DNA of 64,000 nucleotides from Chrysemys picta bellii (GCF_011386835.1 NC_088800.1:20450572-20514571); one strand, 5' to 3'; positions 1 through 11,207 are shown, counted from the stretch's first letter. Numbers and translations: made by a program. The notes: a model not told the origin generated them from the letters alone.

Positions 1-216
1 TATTTCAGGGCTCAGACTGTTTTTCTTATGTATTTATATGATGTCTAACAAAATAAGGCTCTGCTCCCATTTTAGGGCCACCTATTGGTACCATATTATA
101 AACATTGCTGGCGTAACTCCATTGTAGTAAAATAATTTGACCTTAACAATAATGATAAATAGTTTAATGCTGCAATCTTGATAATTAAGCTGATCAGATC
201 TCTCTTTTTATTGCAG
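1..216 (+). other. FBN1: Intron 7 (3' end only)
   Basis: AT-rich intronic sequence ending in a pyrimidine run and ttgcag acceptor directly before exon 8. I see no repeat or other feature in it. Confidence 0.85.
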
Positions 217-342
217 ATATTGATGAATGCAGCACCATTCCTGGAATCTGTGATGGAGGAGAGTGTTCTAACACTGTTAGCAGTTACTTTTGCAAATGTC
301 CACCTGGTTTTTATACAGCTCCTGATGGCACAAGATGTATAG
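217..342 (+). CDS. FBN1: FBN1 exon 8: cbEGF2
   Basis: Encodes a 42-residue calcium-binding EGF-like domain starting [15 protein letters not shown] and ending DGTRCI. All six cysteines are present. The calcium ligands D-x-D-E at the start, the Asn of C-S-N-T and the following aromatic (Y) fit the cbEGF consensus, so Asn beta-hydroxylation is possible. The first codon is split (G from exon 7 plus AT), and the donor is gtgagt. It is almost the same as human FBN1 cbEGF2, whereas the FBN2 counterpart begins DIDECSIIPGICETG. It packs directly against TB1 in the next exon. Confidence 0.95.
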   Translation: MLMNAAPFLESVMEESVLTLLAVTFANVHLVFIQLLMAQDV

Positions 343-3300
343 GTGAGTATAAAACTATAAGTGTTGGAGTAGTAGATGCTATTGACATGCATATATCCAT
401 AAAAGTAGATAATATCATACAAAAATGTATTTAATAACCATAGGAGCTCTCTTGAAATCCCTCTTGAGAGCAAGTGCCCACAGCTATCATCAAAGGTTAA
501 TTTTCTGTTTTTCTTTTTTTGCTGTTGTAGCTAATGATACTCTTGCAATTTAACACAAAGTCCATGTGGCTACTCCCCTTCTGAAATATTTGATATTTTT
601 AACTAAAAAGATGGGTAATGACATACAGTATTTACTGTAGTCTGTCCCTTTTCCTCTCTCCTTTTTTTTTTTGTGATCTTTCCCCTCCCCTTTTTCTTAT
701 TCAGGGTTTCTCTATAAAGCTGTTTAAAAAAGTATGTTGCATTAAAATGAGCTGAACTTGTTTTATAGGGTTCCCCTTATTTTCCTATTCTCCTACATTA
801 ATCTTTGTTGCAGCATGTGTTTTGCTGCATAGTTATTTAAAAAAACACCCCCAAGAAATAAAATCATAGACATAGAAATTTGAAACATTGACAGTCACAG
901 GCTTTATAGGTTTTATTCAAAATGTTTTTCATTAAAGAAAATAATGTGTAATGACTTTAATCGGCCTGGCTGGTGGCTGCTATCTTTGAAGTGCATGCAG
1001 TAGTGTTATTTTTATGACATTGATAGTGTGGAGGTGCTGTTGTGTCTTACTTTGAATGTGATGGAATGGATATGACCCTCCAAAGCAGTCTTTGTGTCAT
1101 GTTGCATCACATAATGCCCCAAAGCAGTATCCCTGAAGTTGCTACTGTACTTCCAGACAAGGTATCGGGGGTTGCCATACTCACTGACTGACACTTTGGT
1201 ATCATAGTCTCCAAAGTACAGTGCACTGAAGTAACACTATTTCTGGGAAGGATATAGTCTGCCTGCTCCCTGGTACTTGGTGACTGATGATATCCCTAGT
1301 CTAGAATAAGATCCATAGGTTTCCAACTGGGTCAGGTATTTTAGGATGCACCATTATTTCTTGTCTTTCCTTTAAACTTATTGCAAGTGTGTTGTTCTCT
1401 ATTCAGTCCTGAAACCCAGAGCCTTCATAGTCATTTTCAAATTAAATGAAAATTAAATTTCCATGGTTTTGGCTGGTTTATTTAAAATGCTAAAAGGCTC
1501 TGAAAACCGGGCGGAATAAGGCAGTCTCCCCATATTAGCACTTTTCAGAAGAGATCAGTTGGTAAGGGACAGAGCAGAAAAACAACTCTTGAAAGGAAAA
1601 TATGGGGGGAGAGTAATTTTCCCAACAAAAAGTGCTTTTCCCAAGAAATCTGGAAAGACATTAGTTTAGGACAGGATTCATTGTGAAGGTTGTCATTATA
1701 CTTTTGTATATGTTCAGAAATGCATTTCCTTTAACAGTATCTCTTCCACTATCTGACACAGTATTTGTTTGTGTAGTTAGATGGTATTTTGAGGGTACAG
1801 AATGCACCTGGTCATTGCTTTTCTTGCTTTGGATGAGTAGCTCCTTAAGGACTGTGCTGCTCACTAGATATTGTATATATTAGATGTTTGTTTACACAAA
1901 GCAATGCAGACTGCTATAGAGATGATATAAGATGTGCATTTTCCCTTCAGTATAATACTAGTTAATAATATTTTGAATTTAACTCACTAGTGTAGTGCAG
2001 ATTCTGCTTTTCTATAGATACTGTGCAGTCAAGATTGTCTGATGCCATCACTCACATTAGATTCCTTCAGATTTTCAACCATACTGTCTGCTCCCTCCCT
2101 CCCTCTATTTCCAGGCTGAAGTAGTTTAGTTTAACAATTGGATATTGAAGTGATGACAAGAAGCAATGTAAATGATATACCAGGCCATGAGCCATCATTA
2201 ACATTCGGCGTCACGTCCAAGGAAAAATGTGCTAAATGTGAAGCACTATTAATTTTCTGCACATAGTTTAGATTTATGTCTTAATTTGCAAGTTGTGCAT
2301 TTGCAGTATTAACAAGGATATAGCCAAAATCTGCATTAGAGCCAGGCAGAACATCTAGTCTTTATTTAGTTATAATATGTCTGTCCTCAAGTAAAAAGCG
2401 TTAGATAAATGTTAGCTAACGGGGACGGGGAGGGGGCTTCTGAGTCTACAAATAAAGGGCCCTGGATTAAGGAGCAGGGATTAGAACCACTTCTATCCTC
2501 ACCCTGTCATCCTTTCAACACTTCCCCCAGCCTCATAATTCTGCAGTCAGAATGAAACCTAACAAAGAAATTAACGTAGCAGGAGAACATTACATAGATG
2601 TTTCATTTGTGTTGGCCCAGTCTGAGATTCATTTTAACATGGTACATCATGGGACAATTTTTGGGTTGTGGATGAAAAAAAAATTGAGAACCCATAGGCT
2701 AGATGATCTAATAAGTCTTTTCTATATGAAATTTTCATGGTTCTGTGATTTGAATTGAATTAGTTCTAAAATTTGAAGCAATGGCTGACTGTCTCCATCG
2801 GCTGTAGTACCGCTAATATCTTTGTTTAGGATTCCAGCTAATGAAAGGCAAAACCATTACAGACTCTCTCATCAGATCATTGAATATCATCAGTTCCCTC
2901 AAAATAATAAGGAATTTCCTTGGGTTTTTATACAAACTGTAGTATCTCATCTGCTAAGCTCTGAATAACTGAGATGCTGGACAGCAGAATCTGCCACATC
3001 CTGGATAATTGAAACACTTTCTTTAAGGAATGTTGCATGCTGATATAAGATTACATCCATGTTTTTCTTCTGTATTTTGACAGTGAATATTCTTCTGATT
3101 TAAAAACAGTCTGGTTTATCGTGCAACATCAACTCTTGCTACAGCTTGTTTTAAGTTGAATTAACGCTGACATGATGTGACACTGAAAGAATTACTCAAA
3201 TCTGCAGATTGTATCATAGACTTTGAAAAGGTGTTTGGGTGTTTCTCTCCCCCCTCCCCCCAAGATAGGAGATACTTGTAAAATGTCGCTAGAGCTGAGA

Positions 3301-4498
3301 AGGTGAAATCTGGGTACAAGCTGTTCTTTGTAGAACACATGCTAGCCCATTTTAGATATGAAGCTAACACGTCTCCATGAACAATTTGATGGCACCTGTT
3401 GCAATTGTATTGTAATTTCTTGCTCTGCCATCTATATGTAATTTCATTCACTTCATCTTCCAAATCCAGGACTAATGAAAAATAAATGAATGTGTGGCCA
3501 TGGGAGCTGTAGTTTGTTTGTTAACGTACATCTACAGCCTTTAAATTAAAGCTGAAACAATAATGATTTGATGCTGGTTGTAATAATGTTGACAATTATA
3601 GCATCATAGGGCTTTTCTGTGAAGGCCCTGAAACATTAAATATTGAATAAACTTTTTCTTCTTTCTCCTTTTTCTCCTCTCCCACACTGTTGTTACACAT
3701 TTATTATTTTGTTACAATGTAGGACTCCTAGCTGAAGAATTTTTTTTCACATCACATTTTCTTTGGTTTTACTTCCTGTAGGGTTTGCACCTCTGAACTG
3801 CACTTTAGCTTTCAGGTTTCCATGAGTCTAAGAACTCACAGCAAAGTCTTATTAAAAATCATGGCACTCCACCTGGTTTTGAAAGTGCAATCATAAATCT
3901 GCCAGTGGTGTGATGGCTCACAAGTGGGTCCAAGCTGACACAAAAGGTTTGGGAACCTCTCTGTATTGCCATCCTCGTTCACAAATCATGAGCCAGGCCC
4001 CAAATATCACGAGGTTGGCTTAAAATCATGAGATTTTGAGAATAATCCCTTGGGTGGTTCTTTTTATTTGCTTGTTGGATTTTGAGTCCTTCTGGTTCAC
4101 ATTTTCAAGCTTTACTCTGCAACCATTAGGGCTAGATAATTAGGGTTTTTTAAAATGAAAGCTGAGATTTTTCACATCATCACCTGACTTCAGGGGCTTT
4201 AAAGAAAACTCCAAACTTATTGAGACTTACAATAAAAATCCTGAGAGTTGGCCACACTTGAGAAAGTTGTGCTGGGTTTTGAGTTTTTAAAACCCCAAAC
4301 CTACCAAATCTCACCCAATTTCTTGTTTTGCTCTCAACCTTTTAAAATTAATATTATAGATACTGAATCAATCCTACTCAACCAAGCAAGCCAATACATT
4401 TGCTGTCAAGGCGGCATTAGGAGCAATAGGCATTGGATTTGTAAATGAAAGATGCATTTTTTATCGGGCTGATATGTGCATTTTTTCCCCCTTGTTAG
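343..4498 (+). other. FBN1: Intron 8 (4,156 bp)
   Basis: Mostly unique-looking AT-rich sequence. A short-TIR DNA element lies at 3963-4258 (listed separately). Small open frames on both strands lack splice context, codon bias or recognisable domains, and I do not call them. Nothing else was recognised from 343 to 3960. Confidence 0.85.
3963..4258. mobile_element. Decayed non-autonomous DNA element with TTGCCAAC-type ends
   Basis: The left end reads tattgccatcctcg and the reverse complement of the right end reads agtgtggccaactctc, giving a short imperfect terminal inverted repeat. The body holds repeated 'atcatgaga' and 'cacgag' motifs that I recall from an abundant reptilian repeat. It ends 240 bp upstream of exon 9. 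Related termini occur at 40716-41233. No transposase reading frame is present. Confidence 0.5.
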
Positions 4499-4657
4499 AT
4501 GTACGTCCTGGATACTGTTTCTCTTCTCTGACCAATGGCCGTTGCGGCAATCAGCTCCCCCAGGTTTTAACTAAAATGCAATGCTGCTGTGACACTGGAC
4601 GATGCTGGTCTGCTGGGGCAGTGAGTGCCCCTGAAATGTGCCCAATCCGAGCTACTG
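4499..4657 (+). CDS. FBN1: FBN1 exon 9: TB1 domain (first seven cysteines)
   Basis: Encodes 53 residues starting DVRPGYCF and ending EMCPIRAT. It contains the triple cysteine (MQCCCD) that marks the TGF-beta-binding-protein-like (TB/8-Cys) fold and seven of its eight cysteines; the eighth is in exon 10. The motif LTNGRCGNQLPQ and the later TKMQCCCD follow human FBN1 closely, with changes such as YTA to FSS and SNQ to GNQ. The acceptor is ttgttag and the donor gtatgg. This TB domain ends at the flexible proline-rich region. Confidence 0.95.
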
Positions 4658-5433
4658 GTATGGATCATTTTGCATTCTTACAGTAATGGTTTAGCACTTT
4701 CCTATTCAGTTATCCTGTTTTGTGAGTAATGTTTGCAGTGTAGACTTAGCTGAAATCTTATGAAAAGGATTATGGCTAGTGATGAGCAATCTCTAAAGGA
4801 CTGGATGTTCAGTCTTAACCTAACCTTTTAGGCGTCCTTCTCGAAAACCCTGCCAATAGGCACAGGCTACTCCCGCCGTAATCCTGTAGTAGGCTGTAGT
4901 TCCTTCCCACCTCTCCTCTCACCATGACCTTCCAATAGTCTTTATCTCCCTTTGTCCTGTCTCTCAATCTTCTGATTGGCCCCTTTTCTCTGAAGGCCTG
5001 CAGCCACTGAGGGTCCTTTCATTTAAACCATGTGATTCCTCACCGCTGGTCCTGATTGTCACTGAATTCATGCGCTCTGCAGTTATTTGCCCTACATTGC
5101 ATTGAGTGTCCCAGAGAACATGACATATGGAGTCAGAGCTGGCTAGGGCCCAGCAGAGTAGTGAAAGCGAGTGGAAAGGGCCAGAGGATGGGTCTGTTGA
5201 AGGGTGTTTAGGAGAGAAGGTAGACTGAAGGTCTACTGGAAAGTCACAGGAAAGAAGAGTGCAAGAGACTTGAGGAAGATTAAAGGGAGGGAGCTCACCC
5301 TAGATCAGGAGCTAGGGAGAGGGAGGAGGCTAAAGTGGTCTCTTTCTGCAAAGCAATGTAAATATGAAAAAATGCAGGTTTGGTTCACAGGATGGGGGAA
5401 TGTTCACAATCCCTATTTTTTAACCGGTTGAAA

Positions 5434-5540
5434 GAGGCAGCATGATCTAGTGGCGAGAGCAGGGTTCTAAGGTCAGAACCTGGGTTCTCTTCCTGGCTCT
5501 GTCACTGTCTTATTGAGTGACTTGAATGATAATACTTCAA
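5434..5540 (+). repeat. MIR-like SINE relic, forward
   Basis: The block from 'gcatgatctagtggcgagagc' through 'ggtcagaacctgggttct' and 'ctggctctgtcactg' matches the order of the tRNA-derived head and start of the core of MIR as I remember its consensus. It is diverged and lacks an intact A/B-box tRNA fold, so it is a fossil copy. Confidence 0.7.
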
Positions 5541-5754
5541 ATTCATATAGTACTTTACACGTTCAAAGCAGTGTACGGACAACTATTAGAATACTAGACT
5601 AGTACTAAGCAAGTATTGTCCCCTGGCTAACGTAGGTTAAAATAGGATGGGGAGCTGTAGGAGAGTGCTTTTTCCCAAGACGGGGGAGGAGTGGGAGCTC
5701 CCCTCTGCTTTAAACACCCTCCCAGCTTTCCCTTACACAACTCCTGATTATTTC

Positions 5755-5880
5755 CATTTAACAGCTGAAGAAACGGAAGCAGAAAAGTGATTTGCCTAAG
5801 ACCACATAGTAAGTCAATGGCAAAGCAGAATTGAGAACTTACGACTTCCTGACTCCCAAACCTGTGCTAAGTCCGAGAGC
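5755..5880 (-). repeat. MIR-like SINE relic, reverse
   Basis: Reads as the reverse complement of the MIR core: 'aacagctgaagaaac', then 'gatttgcctaagaccaca', 'tagtaagtcaatggcaaag' and 'cctgtgctaag'. It is immediately followed at 5889-5935 by a short forward fragment (cttgggcaag...ctctgtgcttctc), so three MIR pieces in alternating orientation lie within about 500 bp. Confidence 0.7.
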
Positions 5881-5888
5881 TCATGCTG

Positions 5889-5935
5889 TCTTGGGCAAGT
5901 TTTTTAACTTCTCTGTGCTTCTCTTACCAGAAAAG
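5889..5935 (+). repeat. MIR core fragment, forward
   Basis: Contains 'cttgggcaagttttttaac' followed by 'ttctctgtgcttctc', the typical MIR core phrase. It is short and truncated on both sides. Confidence 0.55.
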
Positions 5936-5949
5936 GCCTTAAAGACAGA

Positions 5950-6372
5950 GTAACTGCATGTGGAGTACAGTGTAGCTAAATGCCACAGTGAAAAATAGGC
6001 AGCATCCACACTGCGGTGTGTAGCTGCACATGGCAGTGAAAGGCTCTGATGGGGGAGGCAGCAGAGAAATTCTCCAGGAGCCTTTTCTCGTTACCTGTGC
6101 CATGCCAGAGCCTTTCCCCACTGTCAGTCTTTCACTGTGGTGGGGAAAGGCTCTGGCATGGGGGAGGCTTTGGGACACTAAACCCAGCAATATGGATGTG
6201 GGAAGCATGTAGCATGTCGTGTGTAGAGAGCCATGCAGGGTACATACCCTAAGATCCTAGCATGTCTCTACTCTACTCGCCTAAGCGGTGTCTCACCTTC
6301 TTCACGGCTATTTATACACGTCAGGGCTCGTGAAGTGTCTGTACTGTACATGAAGCCATAATGTAGACCTAA
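5950..6372. mobile_element. Candidate palindromic DNA element
   Basis: The interior holds a perfect 20-bp inverted repeat (6101-6120 with 6141-6160) around a 20-nt loop. The right end 'ataatgtagacctaacc' resembles the 'GGTCTACACT' type termini of other elements in this window. The left boundary is uncertain. No coding capacity was recognised. Confidence 0.35.
6101..6160. repeat. Perfect 20-bp hairpin
   Basis: The left arm 6101-6120 (catgccagagcctttcccca) is the exact reverse complement of 6141-6160, with a 20-nt loop. It would form a stable stem in single-stranded DNA or in FBN1 pre-mRNA. It lies inside a probable repeat, so it need not be functional. Confidence 0.9.
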
Positions 6373-7572
6373 CCTAAAATGGAATTAGTAATTTATACTT
6401 TCCTTTCTAAACTGTTTTCAAATCCTCCGGTGAGAGAGGCTAGATACACACACGCACACGGGCACACACAGCACGATCACCAATAGTATTACAGGCTCGC
6501 TGGTTTCTAAACTGGTTTCTCACTGGTGTCCTAAGAATGAGCCCAAATCTAGGAATTTTAGGGCTGTCAGTGAATGACATTGGTGAGGCCAAGTCTCTCC
6601 AACTTGGATATGGAAATTTAATGTAATACAAAGTAGAGCACTGGGTGCATAACCAGGCAGTTACTTTTTCAATGTGGGCAGCAGACCCTCTTGCAGCTGT
6701 TACTATAAAATAGGCTGTTTATTGCTGGCAATTATACATGGAGATTAGAGTTCCAATAAAAAAGGCTTGCACTGTATTCTGTTGCATACCACAGCAATAA
6801 TTGTTTATACCAAAGGGCATGATTCACCATTAAAATTATAAATACTTTTAAATTGGTATCTAAAGTGTTCAGCCTACTACGTCCACATCTCACCAAAACA
6901 CTTCCTAGTATTGTCTCTTGGCTCTATTGGCTAGATTGCTAATAGGGGTGCTGTGATTTGTTCTAGTGGAGAGGGGCTGCTCCAGGAATGTGTTACACTC
7001 AGCTACTTTGCTGATAAACCACCAGACTTTAAAATACAGTATTTCCTCTCTCAGAAGCTGGTGTAATTACTTACATACAGCTTTTCTATCATTGGTAGTC
7101 TCACATAACTAGATTCCTGCTAACTGTGATACATTTTAAAAATACTGTGAGCCAATACTAACACTCTCTCTAGTCATGCCTGCTTGTCCAAGAGTAGCAA
7201 AACAAATGCAGTGGATCATGACAGGGAAAAGAGAATCTTAGGTGACTATCATATTTAACAAATCTACTCTAACATATTGAACATCATATAAGCTGTTAGA
7301 CAATTGGATTGAAAACTAAAGCATTCAGTCTAACTTTCCTGGCAGTGTCCTTAGGAACAGGTTATAATTCATTAAGTGTTTTGTACATACATATGACTTT
7401 ATTTTTTTAGGAATTAGTTTATCTCTTAGAATCATTTTCACGGAACCCCTTCATTATTGCCCCCAAAGCCTTCAGATTTGCACACACTAATGACTGTTTG
7501 TATATACATGTTTTGTGGACTTTATTGAAAGGTCAGTTGAAGATGTGGCCTTGTGATCATCAGTTGTACCAG

Positions 7573-9190
7573 CAGGGCCGGTGCAACCACTAGGCGAACT
7601 AGACGGTCGCCTAGGGCGCCAAGTGATTGGGGGCGCCAAAAAGCAGTGCCTTGGCTCAGCAGGGAGGAGCCGCCTTCCGGAGGCACCGGAGAGCCAGAGC
7701 GTCGGCTTGCGGGGGCGGCGAGCCCCAGCCATGGAGGAGCCAGCGCGACACAGGTGGGGGCAGCAGCCTTGCAAAGGCGGCGGCGCCGCTAGCGGGGAGT
7801 AGCCATGCCCCCCGCCCCTCATGCCCAGGCTGCGGCCCGGTGCCCCCCCCCGGGGGGCTCCTGCTGGCTGCGGCAGATGCATGCAGGCGGCGGTCTCCGT
7901 GCGCCCCCTAGCTCTTCCCTTGCCGTGCTCAGGCTCTGCAGCTCCCGCTGGGGCACAGGGCCTTGAGCGGCAGTGGTGGCTCACACTCCCGGAAGCCGCA
8001 GAGCCCGAGCGCAGTGAGGGGGGAGCCAGGGGGCGCACAGGGGCTGCTGTCCGCATGCATCTGCTGCAGGAGCCCCCAGGGGGGGTTGCCGGGCCACAGC
8101 CCGGGCAGGCGTGCCCCCCGGCTCTCCCCTCACCATGCTCGGGTTCTGCGGCTCCCCGGCATAGGAGAAGGACGGCTGTAGGCAGGAAGCAGCAGCAGCA
8201 GCGTGGCCTCTCCTGCACTATGGCGGGCTACACATCCTGCCTGCCCCTGCTACTGTGGAGGCTGCCACCACCCTGGGCTTGGGCCGCCCGGCTCCCCCCT
8301 AGCGGCACCTGTTTCCTGCTGCTCTCAGCCAGCAGGTGCGGGGCCCCAGCTGAGCCCAACCCCTTGCATCTCCTCCGCGGTGGCACCCCCCGCCCGCGTC
8401 CTCCCGGGTGGCTGTGGTGGCAGCGGCCGGGGAGCTTGAGAGGAGGAGCGGCCCCCGGGCAAGCAGGGGAGACTCCGAGGTGAAGAGGCTGCTGGCACGG
8501 CCCAAGCACTGGAGACTGACAGGTACCTGCCCCTTCCCCATCCCGGCACTGCCTGCCCCCCAGCCCAGTGAGTGTTACCTGCCCCACCAGCCTCAGCACC
8601 CTGCCCCATACTGTCAGCCTCCCCGAGCTCACTGTGACACCAGCACCCCTTGGTAAAGGGCCCCCTGATCTTCACAAACAGCTGTCACCGCAGGCCTGAC
8701 AAACTCACTGCACCCCACACGTGTCTTACAGGGCACTTACCCACAAAGAGGAACGTGGAAGGGATCTACACAAGGCTGGTAACTTGTCAAGAGTGAGAAT
8801 CTTTGTGAGATGTGTGCATGGGTAATATTGAAGGAATAACGTATTTACCTTAAAAGTCTGCTTTATAGACTTGGAGTAGAAATTAGTCACCAGGGGATAA
8901 TGACCCTTTGGGGCAAGGGAGATTTGTCACCCTGCCTAACCTGGCTGGTGATGCAATGCAAGACTGAATTATTTAGCTTTGCACAATAGTAAGACTTTGA
9001 ATGGGACACCATCAGAGGCAATGGCAAACAAATGAAATGCCTTAAAGGTAAAAAAGAAACATTACAAAGCCCTTACCCGTTCTGACAGGCTGTTTATAAT
9101 GCTAAGTTTACTACTTTTTGGAGGTTGGGGTGTGGGAGGGGCAAGGTGGAAGTTTCGCCTAGGGCGCAAAATATCCTTGCACCGGCCTTG
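7573..9190. mobile_element. hAT-like non-autonomous DNA transposon, GC-rich, with 8-bp target-site duplication
   Basis: The element opens CAGGGCCGGTGCAA and closes TTGCACCGGCCTTG, a 14-bp inverted repeat with one mismatch. It is flanked by identical 8-bp copies of tgtaccag (7565-7572 and 9191-9198), the duplication size expected of hAT transposons. About 1.1 kb of the 1,618-bp body is very GC-rich, with internal inverted motifs such as 'gcagatgcatgcag' and 'gcatgcatctgc'. The 3' third is AT-richer. Open frames up to 243 codons cross the GC-rich part on both strands, but they are proline/glycine/alanine-rich and repetitive, with no transposase motif, so I do not call them genes. It ends about 580 bp before exon 10. 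Confidence 0.85.
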
Positions 9191-9389
9191 TGTACCAGCA
9201 TATTATATCTTGAAAATATTTGTAAAATCACTTTACATATTATAGGTTTTGTTAATGTAAGTTATGTAGCCTTCAAGTTCACTCTTCTTATTCTGGGCTA
9301 ATAAAGGGATTTACAACTTGAGATGCTAATGAGAGACAAAAATACAAACCTGGAGCCTTAACATTTCACTTGACATACAGGAAAGAAGG

Positions 9390-9431
9390 TTCTTTTCTTT
9401 TCTTTTCTTTTCTTTTCTTTTCTTTTTTCTC
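9390..9431. repeat. (TTTTC)n microsatellite
   Basis: About eight units of a 5-bp pyrimidine repeat, nearly perfect, 340 bp upstream of exon 10. Confidence 0.95.
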
Positions 9432-9771
9432 AGAAACTCAGTGTTTTTCTGTGGAAGTCAGTCTGCAGGACAGGCCAAAATTTTAAGGACTTCAGGATGG
9501 TAGTTAATTTGGGACCCGATCCAAAAGTTCTTATGCCCATTGAGTTCGTCAGAGGTTTTGCCTGAAAGGGACTAAATAAATAGAATAGGATTGGTTCCTT
9601 GATGCCCCCTCGTGGCAGTGTTCTGATGAACTGTGTACTAAATTCTACTTGGCACTGGAAGGACGATTCACAGAATGAGGTCCTCTGTTACGAAATAAGT
9701 TTACTTGGTCTCCAGGAGGGTATTTCATGTTTACTGTCACCAGACTGAAGTGCTGTGTATTCATGTTTCAG

Positions 9772-9939
9772 AGGAGTATCGCAAGTTATGCGTAGTAGCT
9801 GAGCCAGCGCCTCCGAGACCTCCTCTTCCTCCAGGCCCTCTTCCAGGCCCTCATAATGGATATCCTCCTGAAAGACATCCTCCTGAAAGATATCCTCCGA
9901 TTCCTGAGATACCACCTCGGCCTCGACCAACACTTGCTG
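9772..9939 (+). CDS. FBN1: FBN1 exon 10: end of TB1 and proline-rich hinge
   Basis: Encodes 56 residues. The start EEYRKLC supplies the eighth TB1 cysteine. The remainder is a cysteine-free linker with roughly two-fifths proline, thought in human fibrillin-1 to act as a hinge in the N-terminal half. Two tandem micro-repeats are visible: 12-bp units at 9831-9854 (PGPL, PGPH) and 15-bp units at 9861-9890 (YPPER, HPPER, followed by YPPIP). Human exon 10 is also proline-rich but different in sequence and about four residues longer, as I recall it. Only the flanking cysteine and the overall composition are conserved. The acceptor is tttcag and the donor gtaaga. Confidence 0.9.
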
Positions 9940-11000
9940 GTAAGAATTAAATATTAGCCCTTTCCCTGCAGGATACTGGGTCTTTATCATATTAAAAATT
10001 TGAATTTCTGAGGAGAAGTGTACTCACTCCTATTGCTGCTGTCTTGTGCTTGCTTTGGGTGGTTGCATGTGCATTGACTGGGTTTCAGAGTAACCATGTC
10101 CTGTTTTCCCTGTAACCAGGCCCCTTGTGGTAACTTGCATTCTCTGTAACACTATCCCCTCTTAATTAGATACCATCTTTACTTCTACGTTATATATACT
10201 GTGGCCTATGTGCTGTGCTGGTTGTCATTTTTAAGGCTCGGTCTTGAACCCAACTGCATGCCTGCACAGGGGAGTAAGGAGTATAATGAGCTCCCTCACT
10301 CTGCTGTGCAGGCTACTCATTTTACAAGTCCTTGCTGTCACAGTTCAGGGCACCAGCACCTGTATTCCCCCTCTATGGCCTGGCACCGACTTTAGGATCC
10401 TGGCTCCTCAGCCATCACCTCTCTTGGGCAGAGACCTGCATCTCTCTCCCTCCTGACCAGGGTTTTTTCCAGGCTACACAGTTCCCTGTCTACACTATGA
10501 TATCCCCAGCAAGCCAGACTGCCTAGCAAGCCAGCATTTGCTTTTTGCTTTCTCTCTAGAAGTTATGAACAGTGTCATTGCCCAGCTATAAGTTAGCACC
10601 CAGCTTTTTATAAGCAAGTATATTTATTCTTAAGACTGAAAGCATTACAGAGAAAACATTAAAAACAGTAAAAGAACCCACACACATGCTATAAAGCTTA
10701 CTACAGGTCACCCCGACTCCAACCTCAGGTTCTGGTAGGTGTCGGTCCCTCAAAACACACAACTGGGATTTCCCTGTGGTTACAAGTTCATAACCATCTC
10801 ACATTCAGAACCAGAACAGCCACGAATAGTTCAGTCCTTCCTTTATACAGCTTGGGACTTTGATCTTGGCCTCATCCAGCAGGTGATCAGCAGACAGTGG
10901 ACCACTCCCCAGGTTGGGATTTTGCATAACTGGAGGTAGGGAATTAGCATTCACCTTCCTCTAGATATTCACCAGGAAAACCACTTATCATGTTTTCAAG

Positions 11001-11207
11001 TATCAGAGAGGTAGCCGTGTGAGTCTGGATCTGTAAAAAGCAACAGAGAGTCCTGTGGCACCTTTAAGACTAACAGAAGTATTGGAGCATAAGCTTACAT
11101 GGGTGAATACCCACTTGCATCCGACAAAGTGGGCATTCACCAACGTAAGCTAATGTTCCAATACATCTGTTAGTCTTAAAGGTGCCACAGGACTCTCTGT
11201 TGCTTTT
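11001..11207. repeat. Inverted dimer of a dispersed reptilian repeat (80-bp arms)
   Basis: The arm 11036-11115 and the reverse complement of 11128-11207 agree at 74 of 80 positions, separated by a 12-nt spacer. The left copy continues to 11001 with 'tatcagagaggtagccgtg', whereas the right copy stops at the arm end, so it looks like a full-length copy fused head-on to a truncated one. I recall the motif 'gggtgaatacccact' as very common in turtle genomes. The class of element is not clear to me. Confidence 0.85.

Larger units (their letters stand above)
4658..9771 (+). other. FBN1: Intron 9 (5,114 bp)
   Basis: Contains MIR-like relics (5434-5935), a candidate palindromic element (5950-6372), a GC-rich 1.6 kb hAT-like element (7573-9190) and a TTTTC microsatellite. 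I see nothing recognisable at 4658-5430, 6373-7560 or 9199-9385. Confidence 0.85.

Noticed and set aside
7487..8483. Long open frames (up to 243 codons) on both strands
   Set aside because: They lie in the GC-rich body of a hAT-like element, are low-complexity (Pro, Gly, Ala, Arg), overlap in several frames and show no domain. They arise from the scarcity of AT-rich stop codons.
7570..8660. CpG-island-like segment as a promoter
   Set aside because: It is bounded exactly by transposon termini and an 8-bp target duplication in the middle of intron 9, so its composition is explained by the transposon.
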